Source: Ruminococcus sp. (GTDB lineage Bacteria > Bacillota > Clostridia > Oscillospirales > Acutalibacteraceae). From it: a DNA stretch of 64,000 nt. Below, piece by piece: positions 1 through 8,041 of the stretch. Below the pieces are notes generated by a model. The model had not been told where the DNA came from. It did not search any database and saw only the letters and a list, made by a program, of their open reading frames with translations. The DNA lies in the NCBI GenBank assembly GCA_017411385.1, contig JAFQQF010000020.1, forward strand, positions 1 to 64,000, in the 5' to 3' direction. The translations under genes and the position numbers were made by a program. Numbering within the stretch: the stretch's first letter is position 1; the number at the start of each line of letters is the position of its first letter.

Positions 1-55
1 CTAATTTTTCTTCTTTGCTATGATTCTTATTTGTCCCACCTTTTGGCCTTCCCAT
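1..55 (-). CDS. N-terminus of a helix-turn-helix/transposase-like protein (runs off left edge)
   Basis: Only the first 18 codons are in the window. They read MGRPKGGTNKNHSKEEKL from an ATG at 55, preceded on the minus strand by a clear AAAGGAG Shine-Dalgarno. The MGRPKG-(T/S)-NK...KEEKL start resembles the N-terminus of IS3/IS150-type OrfA transposases and related HTH proteins that begin with a basic MGRP(K) segment. That is a family resemblance from a very short stretch, so the identity is tentative. The strong hairpin just upstream ends the neighbouring operon and separates the two transcription units. Confidence 0.4.
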   Translation of the reverse strand, partial: MGRPKGGTNKNHSKEEKL

Positions 56-91
56 CTTTTTTCAACTCCTTTTCTTTATTCTAACATAAAA

Positions 92-127
92 AGTGATGGT
101 AGACACTTTTTTGTGTCTACCATCACT
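92..127 (-). terminator. Terminator of the ABC transporter operon
   Basis: A perfect 15-bp stem (AGTGATGGTAGACAC and its complement) with a 6-nt loop is followed on the minus strand by a T-rich tract. It lies about 40 bp after the stop of the ABC ATPase gene. Confidence 0.85.
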
Positions 128-163
128 ATATCATTTCAACTAAAAAGTCGGAGCATTTTTTAT

Positions 164-838
164 TTAGAAAATTGTAGATTTTCTCTTTTTAGGCACGGGG
201 GCTGTTTTTTTCAGTTCAAAGCATTCATCACACATAGAAGCTACCTCAGGTGAATGGCTGACAAGAATAACGCACTTACCCGCCTTGGAAAGGCTGCGGA
301 ATATTTCCATAATATCCTTCTGTGTATCAGTATCAAGGTTACCTGTAGGTTCATCTGCAAGGATAATATCCGGATTGTAAGAAAGTGCTCTGGCAATGGC
401 AACGCGCTGTTGCTGACCGCCGGAAAGATGAAGAACACGTCTGTTTGCTTCATCCTCATCAAGACCAACATTCATAAGAAGCTCCTGTGCACGTGCTTTC
501 TTATCTACTCCTTTTACCCCTGCTATATCCATAGAAAGGATTACATTTTCCAAAGCAGTAAATTTAGTGATAAGATTGTAGCTCTGGAATATTACACCTA
601 TATATTTACTGCGGAATTTGTATTTATCTATACTCTTGATATCTTCACCATTGTAGCAAATACTGCCCGATGACGGAGAAGCAAGCCCCGAAAGCAGAGA
701 CAGAAGGGTAGTTTTACCTGCACCGGACTTGCCGACAATACAATACATTCTGCCTTTTTCAAACTCGTAGGAAACATCCCGAAGGACAGGAGCGTTACCG
801 TAAGAAAAACAAATATTATTTAAAGATAAAACAGACAT
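164..838 (-). CDS. ABC transporter ATP-binding protein (MacB/LolD type)
   Basis: Cytoplasmic ATPase of about 224 residues. Visible motifs are Walker A GKSGAGKTT near residue 39, a Q-loop (VIFQSYNL), signature LSGGQQQRV, Walker B DIILADEPTGNLD and an H-loop (SHSPE). The DEPTGNLD Walker B is typical of the MacB/LolD/FtsE group that works with FtsX-fold permeases. The upstream in-frame GTG lies beside the SD; the ATG at 838 has GGAG 8 nt upstream and is preferred. It follows the permease gene by 12 bp on the same strand, so the two form one mechanotransmission-type ABC system. Substrate unknown; this family exports or releases lipoproteins, peptides and drugs. Confidence 0.9.
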   Translation of the reverse strand: MSVLSLNNICFSYGNAPVLRDVSYEFEKGRMYCIVGKSGAGKTTLLSLLSGLASPSSGSICYNGEDIKSIDKYKFRSKYIGVIFQSYNLITKFTALENVILSMDIAGVKGVDKKARAQELLMNVGLDEDEANRRVLHLSGGQQQRVAIARALSYNPDIILADEPTGNLDTDTQKDIMEIFRSLSKAGKCVILVSHSPEVASMCDECFELKKTAPVPKKRKSTIF

Positions 839-850
839 AATACACACTCC

Positions 851-2524
851 TTAATCTCTGTTAGCAAGAATCTTCAGCGGTTCGTAGCGCATTATGAACA
901 ACATTGAAGCAGCACCTGCAACAACAGTCAGACCTAAAGCTATGAGAAGCATCTGAAGAACAACAGTAAGATTCATTGCAGAGTTAACCTCAGAAATATA
1001 GTCTGCAGCCTGTGGGAACATATCGCCCATAAATCCGCCGCCTGAGAACATATCGGGAGGAGTACCCATATCTGAAACCATACCGTCGGGCATACCGCTC
1101 ATACTGCCGGGTCTGCCAAAGTTGCTTTCAACTTTATCAAACTGAGTTTGCTGGGATGTAATCTGATTTTCAAGCAAAGCATTGGTTACAGGCACAGCAG
1201 ACACACCGCCTATAACTACGCCTATAATTACTGCTATAAGTGTGACAGCAAACAGCTCAGTCATAAACTGAAGGGCAACCTTTACCTTCTTCATACCCAT
1301 TGCAGTGAGAACACCGATTTCATATTTGCGCTCACGGACACTGAAAATATTGAGCACAATAAGGATGACTGCACCGATAATTAGTATTACAAGCAAAAAC
1401 CAACCTGCCATAGTGCTGAGGGTTTTAAGCGGTGCAAGACTGCTTTCAAAGCTTGAGATATCAGAAGATGAAATTGTGTAGGATTCATCCAATCCAAGCT
1501 CACGAGCTTCTTCTTCAAAGAGGTAATAGGACTCTGCATCAGCAAACACGTATGTTGCAGAAAGAGATGAGCTTAAAGCTGTCTCATATTGTCTGCCTGT
1601 ATCGGAATCAGTTACGGTTTGTGAATTTTCCTCGGAGGAATTTACAATTGACTCCAGTGCTGTATAACTCATATAGATTTTATTTGCAGGGTCGCTGGAG
1701 GAAAAGCCCATGGGGCTGAAGCTGTTTTCGTTTGCTGATGGATCAGAATAAATACCGACAACAGTAAGGGTGTAAATCTCTTCTTCATTATTGGGGTTGG
1801 AAAGCTCAATTTCATCGCCTGTTGCAATAGAGTTGTATGCCGAAAGCTCCTCTGAGATTATACAATCATACTCGGAGGTACCCTCATCAAAAGCATTACC
1901 CTCGGTTACGTGGGCTGTACCGTCAACAAATGAAGTCATTGCAGAGTCGGATGAGTAACCCACAATGGTAAAATCGCCCTGTGACATACCTGACATACCC
2001 ATCATCATGCCCATCCGAAAATCGCCCTGTCCGCCTCCCTGAGGCATCATACCTTCAAATGACTCACCTTTTTCTGATGACTGTGTATCATTTGATGTTT
2101 CTGTGTCTGTGCTGACAGGTTCGAAGTTTTCGGTACCATTTAAGGATACTGTGGATGAATAATAAAAATCCTTAATAGACTCAGCACCTGCATAAACCTG
2201 ATATTCTTCAAGTGTGAGGGCTGTAGCGCCACCCATCATCTCCTGAAATTGCTCTCGGTCGAAGGAGGGACGTTCACCATCGCCCTGCTTTGTACCGTTA
2301 CCTCTGTTCCCACGCATATCGTTCATCATTGACTGACGGTCAAATGATATTGTAGCTGTAACTGAGAGAGTTTCCAAAGCCTCCTTCTTGGCACTTTCAG
2401 AAGCCTGACGGATAGAAAGACCTACACAACATGAGGTTGCAATTACAAGAACAATAATACCTATGAGAATATTTCTGCCCTTTGACCTTGCAATGCATCT
2501 GAGTGCATTTCTGATAATAAACAA
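851..2524 (-). CDS. FtsX-fold ABC permease with Met/Gly-rich extracellular segments
   Basis: Membrane subunit of 557 residues. TM1 is near residues 17-38, followed by a large extracellular (MacB periplasmic core-like) domain to about 360, then three TM segments typical of the FtsX fold and a C-terminal MRYEPLKILANRD tail seen in MacB-like permeases. Three extracellular stretches are unusually rich in Met, Gly and acidic residues: around residues 66-98, 158-185 (MGMMMGMSGM) and 465-505. Such clusters resemble soft-metal-binding or low-complexity linkers; no function can be assigned. Start is TTG at 2524 with AGGAAG upstream. It is the first gene of the pair with the ATPase. Confidence 0.85.
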   Translation of the reverse strand: MFIIRNALRCIARSKGRNILIGIIVLVIATSCCVGLSIRQASESAKKEALETLSVTATISFDRQSMMNDMRGNRGNGTKQGDGERPSFDREQFQEMMGGATALTLEEYQVYAGAESIKDFYYSSTVSLNGTENFEPVSTDTETSNDTQSSEKGESFEGMMPQGGGQGDFRMGMMMGMSGMSQGDFTIVGYSSDSAMTSFVDGTAHVTEGNAFDEGTSEYDCIISEELSAYNSIATGDEIELSNPNNEEEIYTLTVVGIYSDPSANENSFSPMGFSSSDPANKIYMSYTALESIVNSSEENSQTVTDSDTGRQYETALSSSLSATYVFADAESYYLFEEEARELGLDESYTISSSDISSFESSLAPLKTLSTMAGWFLLVILIIGAVILIVLNIFSVRERKYEIGVLTAMGMKKVKVALQFMTELFAVTLIAVIIGVVIGGVSAVPVTNALLENQITSQQTQFDKVESNFGRPGSMSGMPDGMVSDMGTPPDMFSGGGFMGDMFPQAADYISEVNSAMNLTVVLQMLLIALGLTVVAGAASMLFIMRYEPLKILANRD

Positions 2525-2766
2525 AATAATCTTCCTTTCATTAATAAAATATTGCTCTCAAAACATAAAAAATGAACTTGAACATAATGCCACAGTAATT
2601 TGAAAATTATGTGAAATATTATGAATTTTATATAATTAACATCTTTTTATGTATAAGTCAAAAAATATTCGTGCAATTATAATGCTTTGTGAGAATTTTA
2701 GTTATATTACTTGGTGATATACTTGTTGCCGTGTGCTTATGCACTAAAAAATGAGGAGTGGTTATA

Positions 2767-4434
2767 TTGAAAAAGAGTTTTTACTTGAAGCCGAAGCTTT
2801 TTTCTGCAATGAAAACCTACAGCAAGCAACAGTTTTTAAAAGACCTTGTGGCAGGTATCATTGTAGCAATCATTGCTTTACCTTTGTCTATTGCTCTTGC
2901 CCTTGCGTCGGGCGTTGAGCCTGCATGCGGTATTTACACAGCTATTGCGGCAGGATTTGTTGTATCCTTCCTTGGAGGAAGCCGAGTGCAGATTGCAGGT
3001 CCTACTGCCGCTTTTGCAACCATTGTAGCGGGTGTTGTTGCTACACAGGGTATGGACGGACTGTTCATTGCAACAGTTATTGCAGGTATAATGTTGATAC
3101 TGATGGGTATCCTCAAGCTTGGTTCTCTGATTAAATTTATCCCCCACACCATCACAACAGGTTTTACAGCAGGTATTGCAGTTACAATCTTCATCGGTCA
3201 GATTAAAGATTTTCTTGGGCTTACCTATGCAGAGGAACTCAAACCAATTGAAACTATCGAAAAAATCGAAGCTAACATTGCATCCATAGGCACCTTCAGC
3301 TGGCAGTCATTGGTTGTAGGACTTGTATGTCTTGCAATACTTATCTTTTATCCAAAGATAGAAAAACGCGTGCCTCCTTCGCTGATTGCTGTTGTGGCAG
3401 GCGCTCTGATGGTCGCATTTATTCCCACCTTTGATGAGGGTGTATATACAATCGGCGACCTTTACTCTATACCTTCGGGACTTCCCAAGGTTGACTTTGC
3501 CGGTATGGATTTCAGCTTTGAAAAAATTAAAGCTGTGCTTCCTGATGCTTTTACCATTGCTATCTTGGCGGCTATTGAATCCCTGCTTTCCTGCGTTGTG
3601 GCAGACAGTATGGTTAACTCAAGACACAACTCCAACATGGAGCTTGTGGCACAGGGTGCAGGAAACATAGCTTCTGTATTCTTTGGCGGTATCCCCGCAA
3701 CAGGTGCCATTGCAAGAACAGCAGCAAACGCAAAAAACGGCGGCAGAACACCTATAGCAGGTATGGTACACGCCATTGTACTTTTGCTAGTACTCTTATT
3801 CCTTATGCCTTACGCAGAGCTTATTCCCATGCCTGCAATTGCGGCTATTCTGTTTATTGTTGCATATAATATGAGTGAGTACAAGAAGTTCTGGCGTATA
3901 CTCAAAACCGCACCCAAGAGTGATATCATTGTTATGGTGACAACCTTTGTACTGACCGTTATTTTTGACTTGGTTGTTGCTATTGTGGTTGGTCTTGTGC
4001 TGGCAGCAATACTTCTTATGAAGCGTATGAGTGAAGAAACCTCTGTTGAGGGTTGGAAATATATTGACCCTGAAAACGACAAAGACAGTATTGAACTCAA
4101 GGCAGTTCCCAAGAATGTGAGAGTTTACGAAATCAGCGGTCCTTTGTTCTTTGGCACAGCAGACACCATCATGGATATTCGCCTTAAAGACTACACACGC
4201 TGTCTGATACTGAGAATGAGAAGCGTTACATCTCTTGATGCAACTGCAATGAATGCTATTGAAAGTTTGAACAACAAATGTAAAAAGCAAGGTGTTCACC
4301 TAATTCTTTCACATGTAAACAGTCAGCCGATGGCGGTTATGAAGAAGGCGGGTTTTGTTGATACTGTAGGCGAAGAAAACTTCTGTATGCATATTGACGA
4401 GGCACTTGCACTTGCAAGCAAGATTACTGCATAA
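2767..4434 (+). CDS. SulP family inorganic anion transporter (SLC26-like)
   Basis: Integral membrane protein of about 555 residues. The SulP core has many hydrophobic helices, including LVAGIIVAIIALPLSIALAL near the N-terminus and the conserved SRVQIAGPTAAF segment. A cytoplasmic STAS domain follows from about residue 440 to the end (KNVRVYEISGPLFFGTAD, then RMRSVTSLDATAMNAIESL). The family carries sulfate, bicarbonate or other anions; which one cannot be told here. A GTG at 2758 abuts the GAGGAG ribosome site, so TTG at 2767, spaced 9 nt, is the better start. It is followed 11 bp later by a Dabb-domain gene in the same transcript. Confidence 0.93.
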   Translation: MKKSFYLKPKLFSAMKTYSKQQFLKDLVAGIIVAIIALPLSIALALASGVEPACGIYTAIAAGFVVSFLGGSRVQIAGPTAAFATIVAGVVATQGMDGLFIATVIAGIMLILMGILKLGSLIKFIPHTITTGFTAGIAVTIFIGQIKDFLGLTYAEELKPIETIEKIEANIASIGTFSWQSLVVGLVCLAILIFYPKIEKRVPPSLIAVVAGALMVAFIPTFDEGVYTIGDLYSIPSGLPKVDFAGMDFSFEKIKAVLPDAFTIAILAAIESLLSCVVADSMVNSRHNSNMELVAQGAGNIASVFFGGIPATGAIARTAANAKNGGRTPIAGMVHAIVLLLVLLFLMPYAELIPMPAIAAILFIVAYNMSEYKKFWRILKTAPKSDIIVMVTTFVLTVIFDLVVAIVVGLVLAAILLMKRMSEETSVEGWKYIDPENDKDSIELKAVPKNVRVYEISGPLFFGTADTIMDIRLKDYTRCLILRMRSVTSLDATAMNAIESLNNKCKKQGVHLILSHVNSQPMAVMKKAGFVDTVGEENFCMHIDEALALASKITA

Positions 4435-4445
4435 GGAGAGAGAAA

Positions 4446-4748
4446 ATGGTTAAACATATTATTCTGTGGCAACTGAAAGATGAGCTGTCAGACTCTCAAA
4501 AAGCCGATGTTAAATCAGGCATCAAGGAAGGTCTAGAAGGGCTTAAAGGACAGATAGACGGACTTGTGGAAATAAAAGTTGAAACAAAGGGTCTGCCCTC
4601 TTCCAATGCAGATGTTATGCTTTACTCAGTTTTTGAAAACGAAGAAGCACTCAAAAACTACGCTGTGCATCCTGCACACGTTTTGGTTGCTGACACCAAG
4701 GTAAGACCTTACACAAAAACACGTTTGTGTCTTGACTTTGAAAGCTAA
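4446..4748 (+). CDS. Dabb (stress-responsive A/B barrel) family protein
   Basis: Small soluble protein of 100 residues, the usual size for the dimeric alpha/beta-barrel (Dabb) family. The family pattern is visible: MVKHIILWQLK at the N-terminus, a central SSNADVMLYSVFENEEAL and the ending HPAHVLVADTKVRPYT. The biochemical role of bacterial Dabb proteins is mostly unknown. It has a GGAGAG ribosome site and sits in one transcript with the SulP transporter, ending in a terminator. The pairing suggests an accessory role, but this is only inferred from position. Confidence 0.85.
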   Translation: MVKHIILWQLKDELSDSQKADVKSGIKEGLEGLKGQIDGLVEIKVETKGLPSSNADVMLYSVFENEEALKNYAVHPAHVLVADTKVRPYTKTRLCLDFES

Positions 4749-4757
4749 AAGAAAAAG

Positions 4758-4786
4758 CCTGCTGAAAAATCAGCAGGTTTTCTTTT
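4758..4786 (+). terminator. Terminator after SulP-Dabb operon
   Basis: 8-bp stem CCTGCTGA/TCAGCAGG with an AAAA loop followed by TTTTCTTTT. Confidence 0.85.
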
Positions 4787-4810
4787 ATGAAACATAATTC
4801 TCTTTTCTTC

Positions 4811-4839
4811 TTGTCTTTGTAACAAAAAGGCTGTATAAT
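4811..4839 (+). promoter_or_regulatory. Sigma-A-type promoter of the ATP-grasp gene
   Basis: TTGTCT at 4811-4816, 17-bp spacer, TATAAT at 4834-4839. The start codon at 4873 follows after a short leader with AAAGGA. Confidence 0.6.
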
Positions 4840-4872
4840 TGCTATATTAATAAAGCAAAGGACGTTTAATAT

Positions 4873-5877
4873 ATGAGAAAAATCAAAACCTTCTTAAGAC
4901 GTGTTGCATCGGGTAGCTTCAAGCGCTTTTTCCGAAACCTCAATATTGTCCACAAAGAATCCGGCAAAAACAGGGTGATACTCTTCTTTGATATGGTTTT
5001 CAGTATGTTCAGGTACGGAGTAGGTTATCTTGATTATATGACCTTCGGATATGCTTACATCAAAAAGGACAAGCGAAAGACCTTTATGACTATGGACGAC
5101 AACATCCAGATGTGCAGAAGGATGAACAATCCCGAAGCCTCTGACGTGTTTGAAAATAAGCTTATTTTCAGCAAAACATTCTCTGAGTATCTTAACAGAG
5201 ATTTTGTGGATTTGCAGGAAGGCTTTGAAAAATTCGAAGCCTTTTGCAAGAATAAGAACACCTTCTTTGCAAAACAACCTGTATCCTTCGGCGGACTGGG
5301 AGTAAAAAAAATCACTCTTGAAGGACAGGATTTGAAAGCTCTATATGACGAACTGATTGAAAACAAAATGTTCCTAGCTGAGGAAACAATCGTTCAGCAT
5401 GAGGAAATGAACAAGCTCTGCAGTCGCTCTGTAAACACAATCCGTATCGTAACAATCCTGAGTGACACAGGCAAAGCACATCTGATTTATGCACTTATTC
5501 GCATTGGCTCCGGCAAAAACGATGTTGACAACGTTACAAGCGGTGGTATGTATACTTTGCTTTCGCCTGAAGGTAAAATCACTCATCCCTGCTTCTGCGA
5601 CAAAACCGTTTCTTATTACACAGAGCATCCATTCACAGGCTGTCCTTTTATCGGATTTGAGGTTCCCTACTTCAAGGAAGCCGTTGAGCTTTGCTGTGAA
5701 GCGGCAAAGGTTGAAAACAGAATGCGATACATCGGCTGGGATATTGCTATCACTCCCACAGGCCCTGTGCTTGTTGAGGGTAACAGCCTTCCCGGTTATG
5801 ATATGCCTCAGAATCACCGCTTCCACGATGATGGATGCGGAATCAAGGCAATCTTTGAAAAAGCAATCAACGACTAA
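4873..5877 (+). CDS. Sugar-transfer-associated ATP-grasp domain protein
   Basis: Soluble protein of 334 residues resembling the sugar-transfer-associated ATP-grasp family (Pfam ATPgrasp_ST). Features seen: a basic N-terminus, KQPVSFGGLGVKKI as the glycine-containing ATP-binding loop (around residue 137), LAEETIVQHEEMNKL, SVNTIRIVTI and the Mg-binding end segment GWDIAITPTGPVLVEGNSL near residue 295. The family is found in polysaccharide and capsule loci and is thought to ligate or modify sugar-linked carboxylates; the substrate is not known. It stands alone between its own promoter and terminator, about 48 kb from the polysaccharide module at the right end. Confidence 0.8.
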   Translation: MRKIKTFLRRVASGSFKRFFRNLNIVHKESGKNRVILFFDMVFSMFRYGVGYLDYMTFGYAYIKKDKRKTFMTMDDNIQMCRRMNNPEASDVFENKLIFSKTFSEYLNRDFVDLQEGFEKFEAFCKNKNTFFAKQPVSFGGLGVKKITLEGQDLKALYDELIENKMFLAEETIVQHEEMNKLCSRSVNTIRIVTILSDTGKAHLIYALIRIGSGKNDVDNVTSGGMYTLLSPEGKITHPCFCDKTVSYYTEHPFTGCPFIGFEVPYFKEAVELCCEAAKVENRMRYIGWDIAITPTGPVLVEGNSLPGYDMPQNHRFHDDGCGIKAIFEKAIND

Positions 5878-5882
5878 AAAAG

Positions 5883-5920
5883 AAAACTCCATCGGTGTTT
5901 ACACATCGGTGGAGTTTTTT
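5883..5920 (+). terminator. Terminator of ATP-grasp gene
   Basis: A long stem (about 16 bp with G-T pairs) from AAAACTCCATCGGTGT to its partner, ending in T6. The A-rich left arm also gives a T-run on the minus strand, so it may serve gatD as well. Confidence 0.8.
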
Positions 5921-5930
5921 GTGATGTAGA

Positions 5931-6644
5931 TTAATGTGGTGGAAAGAAGTTTACGTCTTCCTGCTTAAGGTGTCTGAGTCTGCACTCGTAGGCTTCTATG
6001 GCTTCTTTCTCAAATGCTACCTCTCCCTCAAAGCCTGCAAGGCTGAATATATGCTTTGCAAGGTAAGGATTAAAAGGAAGCAAGGGGCCGATTACATAGG
6101 TTGCAAAGAAGTTCTTATAATGAATTCCTTCTGCGGTGTCATCGGGGGTATTTCCGCAGCCGCCCAGAACCTTCATAAAGGAATCTTTGAAATCACCATA
6201 GCAGAACGAAAACTGTGATTTATAGCCAACAACCTCAATATCATTAAAGCATCCAAGATAATGAGAATTGTGACGGAAATAGTGAGTTTTTCTTTTGGAA
6301 TAAAACGGGAATAACCCCAATGCCTCCCACTTGTTTTCGTCATCGGCAATATACTCGCCAAAAAGCTCCATAGCGTTGCCTGTTGCAAGGAACACCACCC
6401 CGTCTTCAATAAGCTCTCTGAGCCGCTCCTTGTAAGGCATCAGATACTTGATTGCAAAAAGCTGGTTATTCTCTGACATAGAGCCTATATAAATCATATC
6501 TACACGTTCTTTTGCAAAAAGGGGCTTGTCCTGATAATGGGTTTCTGTAATCTCTGCATCTTTAAGGCTTGATTTGATGTAGAGGATGTTTCCTGCATCG
6601 CCATAAAGAGTACAAAGCTCAGGAAAGAGAATTTCAATTTTCAT
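5931..6644 (-). CDS. gatD: GatD-like class I glutamine amidotransferase lacking catalytic Cys and His
   Basis: Protein of 237 residues, the size of GatD, the partner of MurT in lipid II stem-peptide amidation (D-Glu to D-isoglutamine). It overlaps murT by 11 bp, the usual pairing. The fold signature is visible (IEILFPELCTLYGDAGN, EGIHYKNFFATYVIGPLLP). However, where family members have the nucleophile loop CGGYQLLG, this protein has LATGNAMELFG (residues 86-96), aligning Gly89 with the Cys. Where YxHGPxL supplies the catalytic His, it has YVIGPLL (Ile185). Glutaminase activity is therefore unlikely. It may act as a structural partner, or the ligase may use free ammonia. The gene assignment is sure; the activity is not. 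Confidence 0.8.
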   Translation of the reverse strand: MKIEILFPELCTLYGDAGNILYIKSSLKDAEITETHYQDKPLFAKERVDMIYIGSMSENNQLFAIKYLMPYKERLRELIEDGVVFLATGNAMELFGEYIADDENKWEALGLFPFYSKRKTHYFRHNSHYLGCFNDIEVVGYKSQFSFCYGDFKDSFMKVLGGCGNTPDDTAEGIHYKNFFATYVIGPLLPFNPYLAKHIFSLAGFEGEVAFEKEAIEAYECRLRHLKQEDVNFFPPH

Positions 6645-8022
6645 TACTGTATCCCCTTTCCTTCATAATACGCTCTTTTACAGCATCGCGTACATCTCTG
6701 CCAAGCTGTGCAGTGTAAATGTCGTAGATTACATATACTTTATCAATACCATCAAGGTCAGCGTAATCCAAAACCTCCATGTGCTTTGGTACACAGATAA
6801 CCTTATCCTCACCTATTCCTGCCAAACGAAATCTTAAGCGGTGGTCAAGGTATCTGTCACCGCCGATTACAATCCTCTTGATTTTCTCATCATTGAGGAA
6901 CTCATAATCAGTATCATAAATCCAAGCCATTGTTTCGTAGTTGCGGGTATTATCGAAGGTTTCATCGGTAACCATAAGGATAAGCTTGTTACCTTCGTCT
7001 TTGTTAATGTTCTCAAAGACTGTGGAAACTGCTGTTCCGTTCTGGGTTTTTGCAAGCTGAGTGATAATTTCCACTCCGCAAACGGTCTGATTTCCTTCAC
7101 GTGAAACGGGAGGCTGAATGCCCTTGAGGGTTTCAGAAATATCAGAGGGTGAAATTCCTAAATCCCTGAGGGTTGCAATTATAGCCGCTGAGTTATAGAT
7201 ATTATGTATTGCTGAGGAAATAAGAGGATATTCAAAGGAACCGTCTTTATCCTTGATTGTAAGGGTGTTGTTTTCTTTGGATACACTCTCAACAAAATAA
7301 TCTCTTTTTGGAGTTTTGAAGGAACAGCCTGTGCAATAAAACTCACCCATACTGCGATAGTTACGGTAAGTAAACTCAGGCTTTGAGCCGCAAACAGGAC
7401 AGATAGGAAAATCATCCGCAAGAGTATCAAATGGATTGGTTTTGCAATCTGTCACACCGAAATAAACTCTTCTGTTCTGCTCGCCTATCCTCGAGCATAT
7501 CGGGTCGTCACTGCATAAGACAACTACAGAGTCAGGCGAACCCTTGGTTGCTCTGTTAAGTCTGTATTGTATGTACTCTGGGTTTGCGTTTCTATACATA
7601 GAGTCCCTTGCAACATTGTTGATTACAATGTACTGAGGCTTAAGCTGTGAAATATTACGAGGTGAGGACAGCTCGTCAACCTCAATTACTGCAACCTGTT
7701 TTGTGGAGCGGTTGAAGATATTGACAGCATCCAAAAGGCATCGTGCCTGTCCTGCGTGGTGGTTGGCACCCCAGTCATTAAAAGAAACTGTGTAACCGAG
7801 GGCACGTAGTGAGTCGGCAAGCATATTTGAAATTGTAGTTTTACCGTTGGTACCTGTAACGCAGATAGTAAGCTCGGGCTTTTTGACCATTTCGAGGAAG
7901 TCGGGGCAAAAACGCATAGACACCATACCGGGTTTATCGTCACGTGTATGTCCTGTGAGCTTCCACAACCACAAGGCAAGCTTACCGCCCCACAAAGCTA
8001 TAAGAAAGCGTAATTTTTTCAT
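6634..8022 (-). CDS. murT: MurT-type lipid II isoglutaminyl synthase ligase subunit
   Basis: Mur-ligase-like protein of 462 residues. It has the P-loop CVTGTNGKTTISNML near residue 60, VIEVDE, and a MurT-specific zinc ribbon: CPVCGSKP followed by YCTGCSFK. A C-terminal DUF1727/MurT_C domain follows. With GatD it amidates the D-Glu of lipid II using ATP and ammonia. The reading frame extends 50 codons upstream into the flippase gene, but ATG at 8022 has AGAGGTG 8 nt before it and lies 20 bp after the flippase stop, so it is chosen. Order flippase-murT-gatD suggests one envelope operon. Confidence 0.9.
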   Translation of the reverse strand: MKKLRFLIALWGGKLALWLWKLTGHTRDDKPGMVSMRFCPDFLEMVKKPELTICVTGTNGKTTISNMLADSLRALGYTVSFNDWGANHHAGQARCLLDAVNIFNRSTKQVAVIEVDELSSPRNISQLKPQYIVINNVARDSMYRNANPEYIQYRLNRATKGSPDSVVVLCSDDPICSRIGEQNRRVYFGVTDCKTNPFDTLADDFPICPVCGSKPEFTYRNYRSMGEFYCTGCSFKTPKRDYFVESVSKENNTLTIKDKDGSFEYPLISSAIHNIYNSAAIIATLRDLGISPSDISETLKGIQPPVSREGNQTVCGVEIITQLAKTQNGTAVSTVFENINKDEGNKLILMVTDETFDNTRNYETMAWIYDTDYEFLNDEKIKRIVIGGDRYLDHRLRFRLAGIGEDKVICVPKHMEVLDYADLDGIDKVYVIYDIYTAQLGRDVRDAVKERIMKERGYSNEN

Positions 8023-8041
8023 TTTACACCTCTGATAATAA

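Noticed and set aside
3796..4299. Antisense frames inside the SulP gene
   Set aside because: They shadow a well-supported gene and have Cys/His-rich composition typical of antisense translation.
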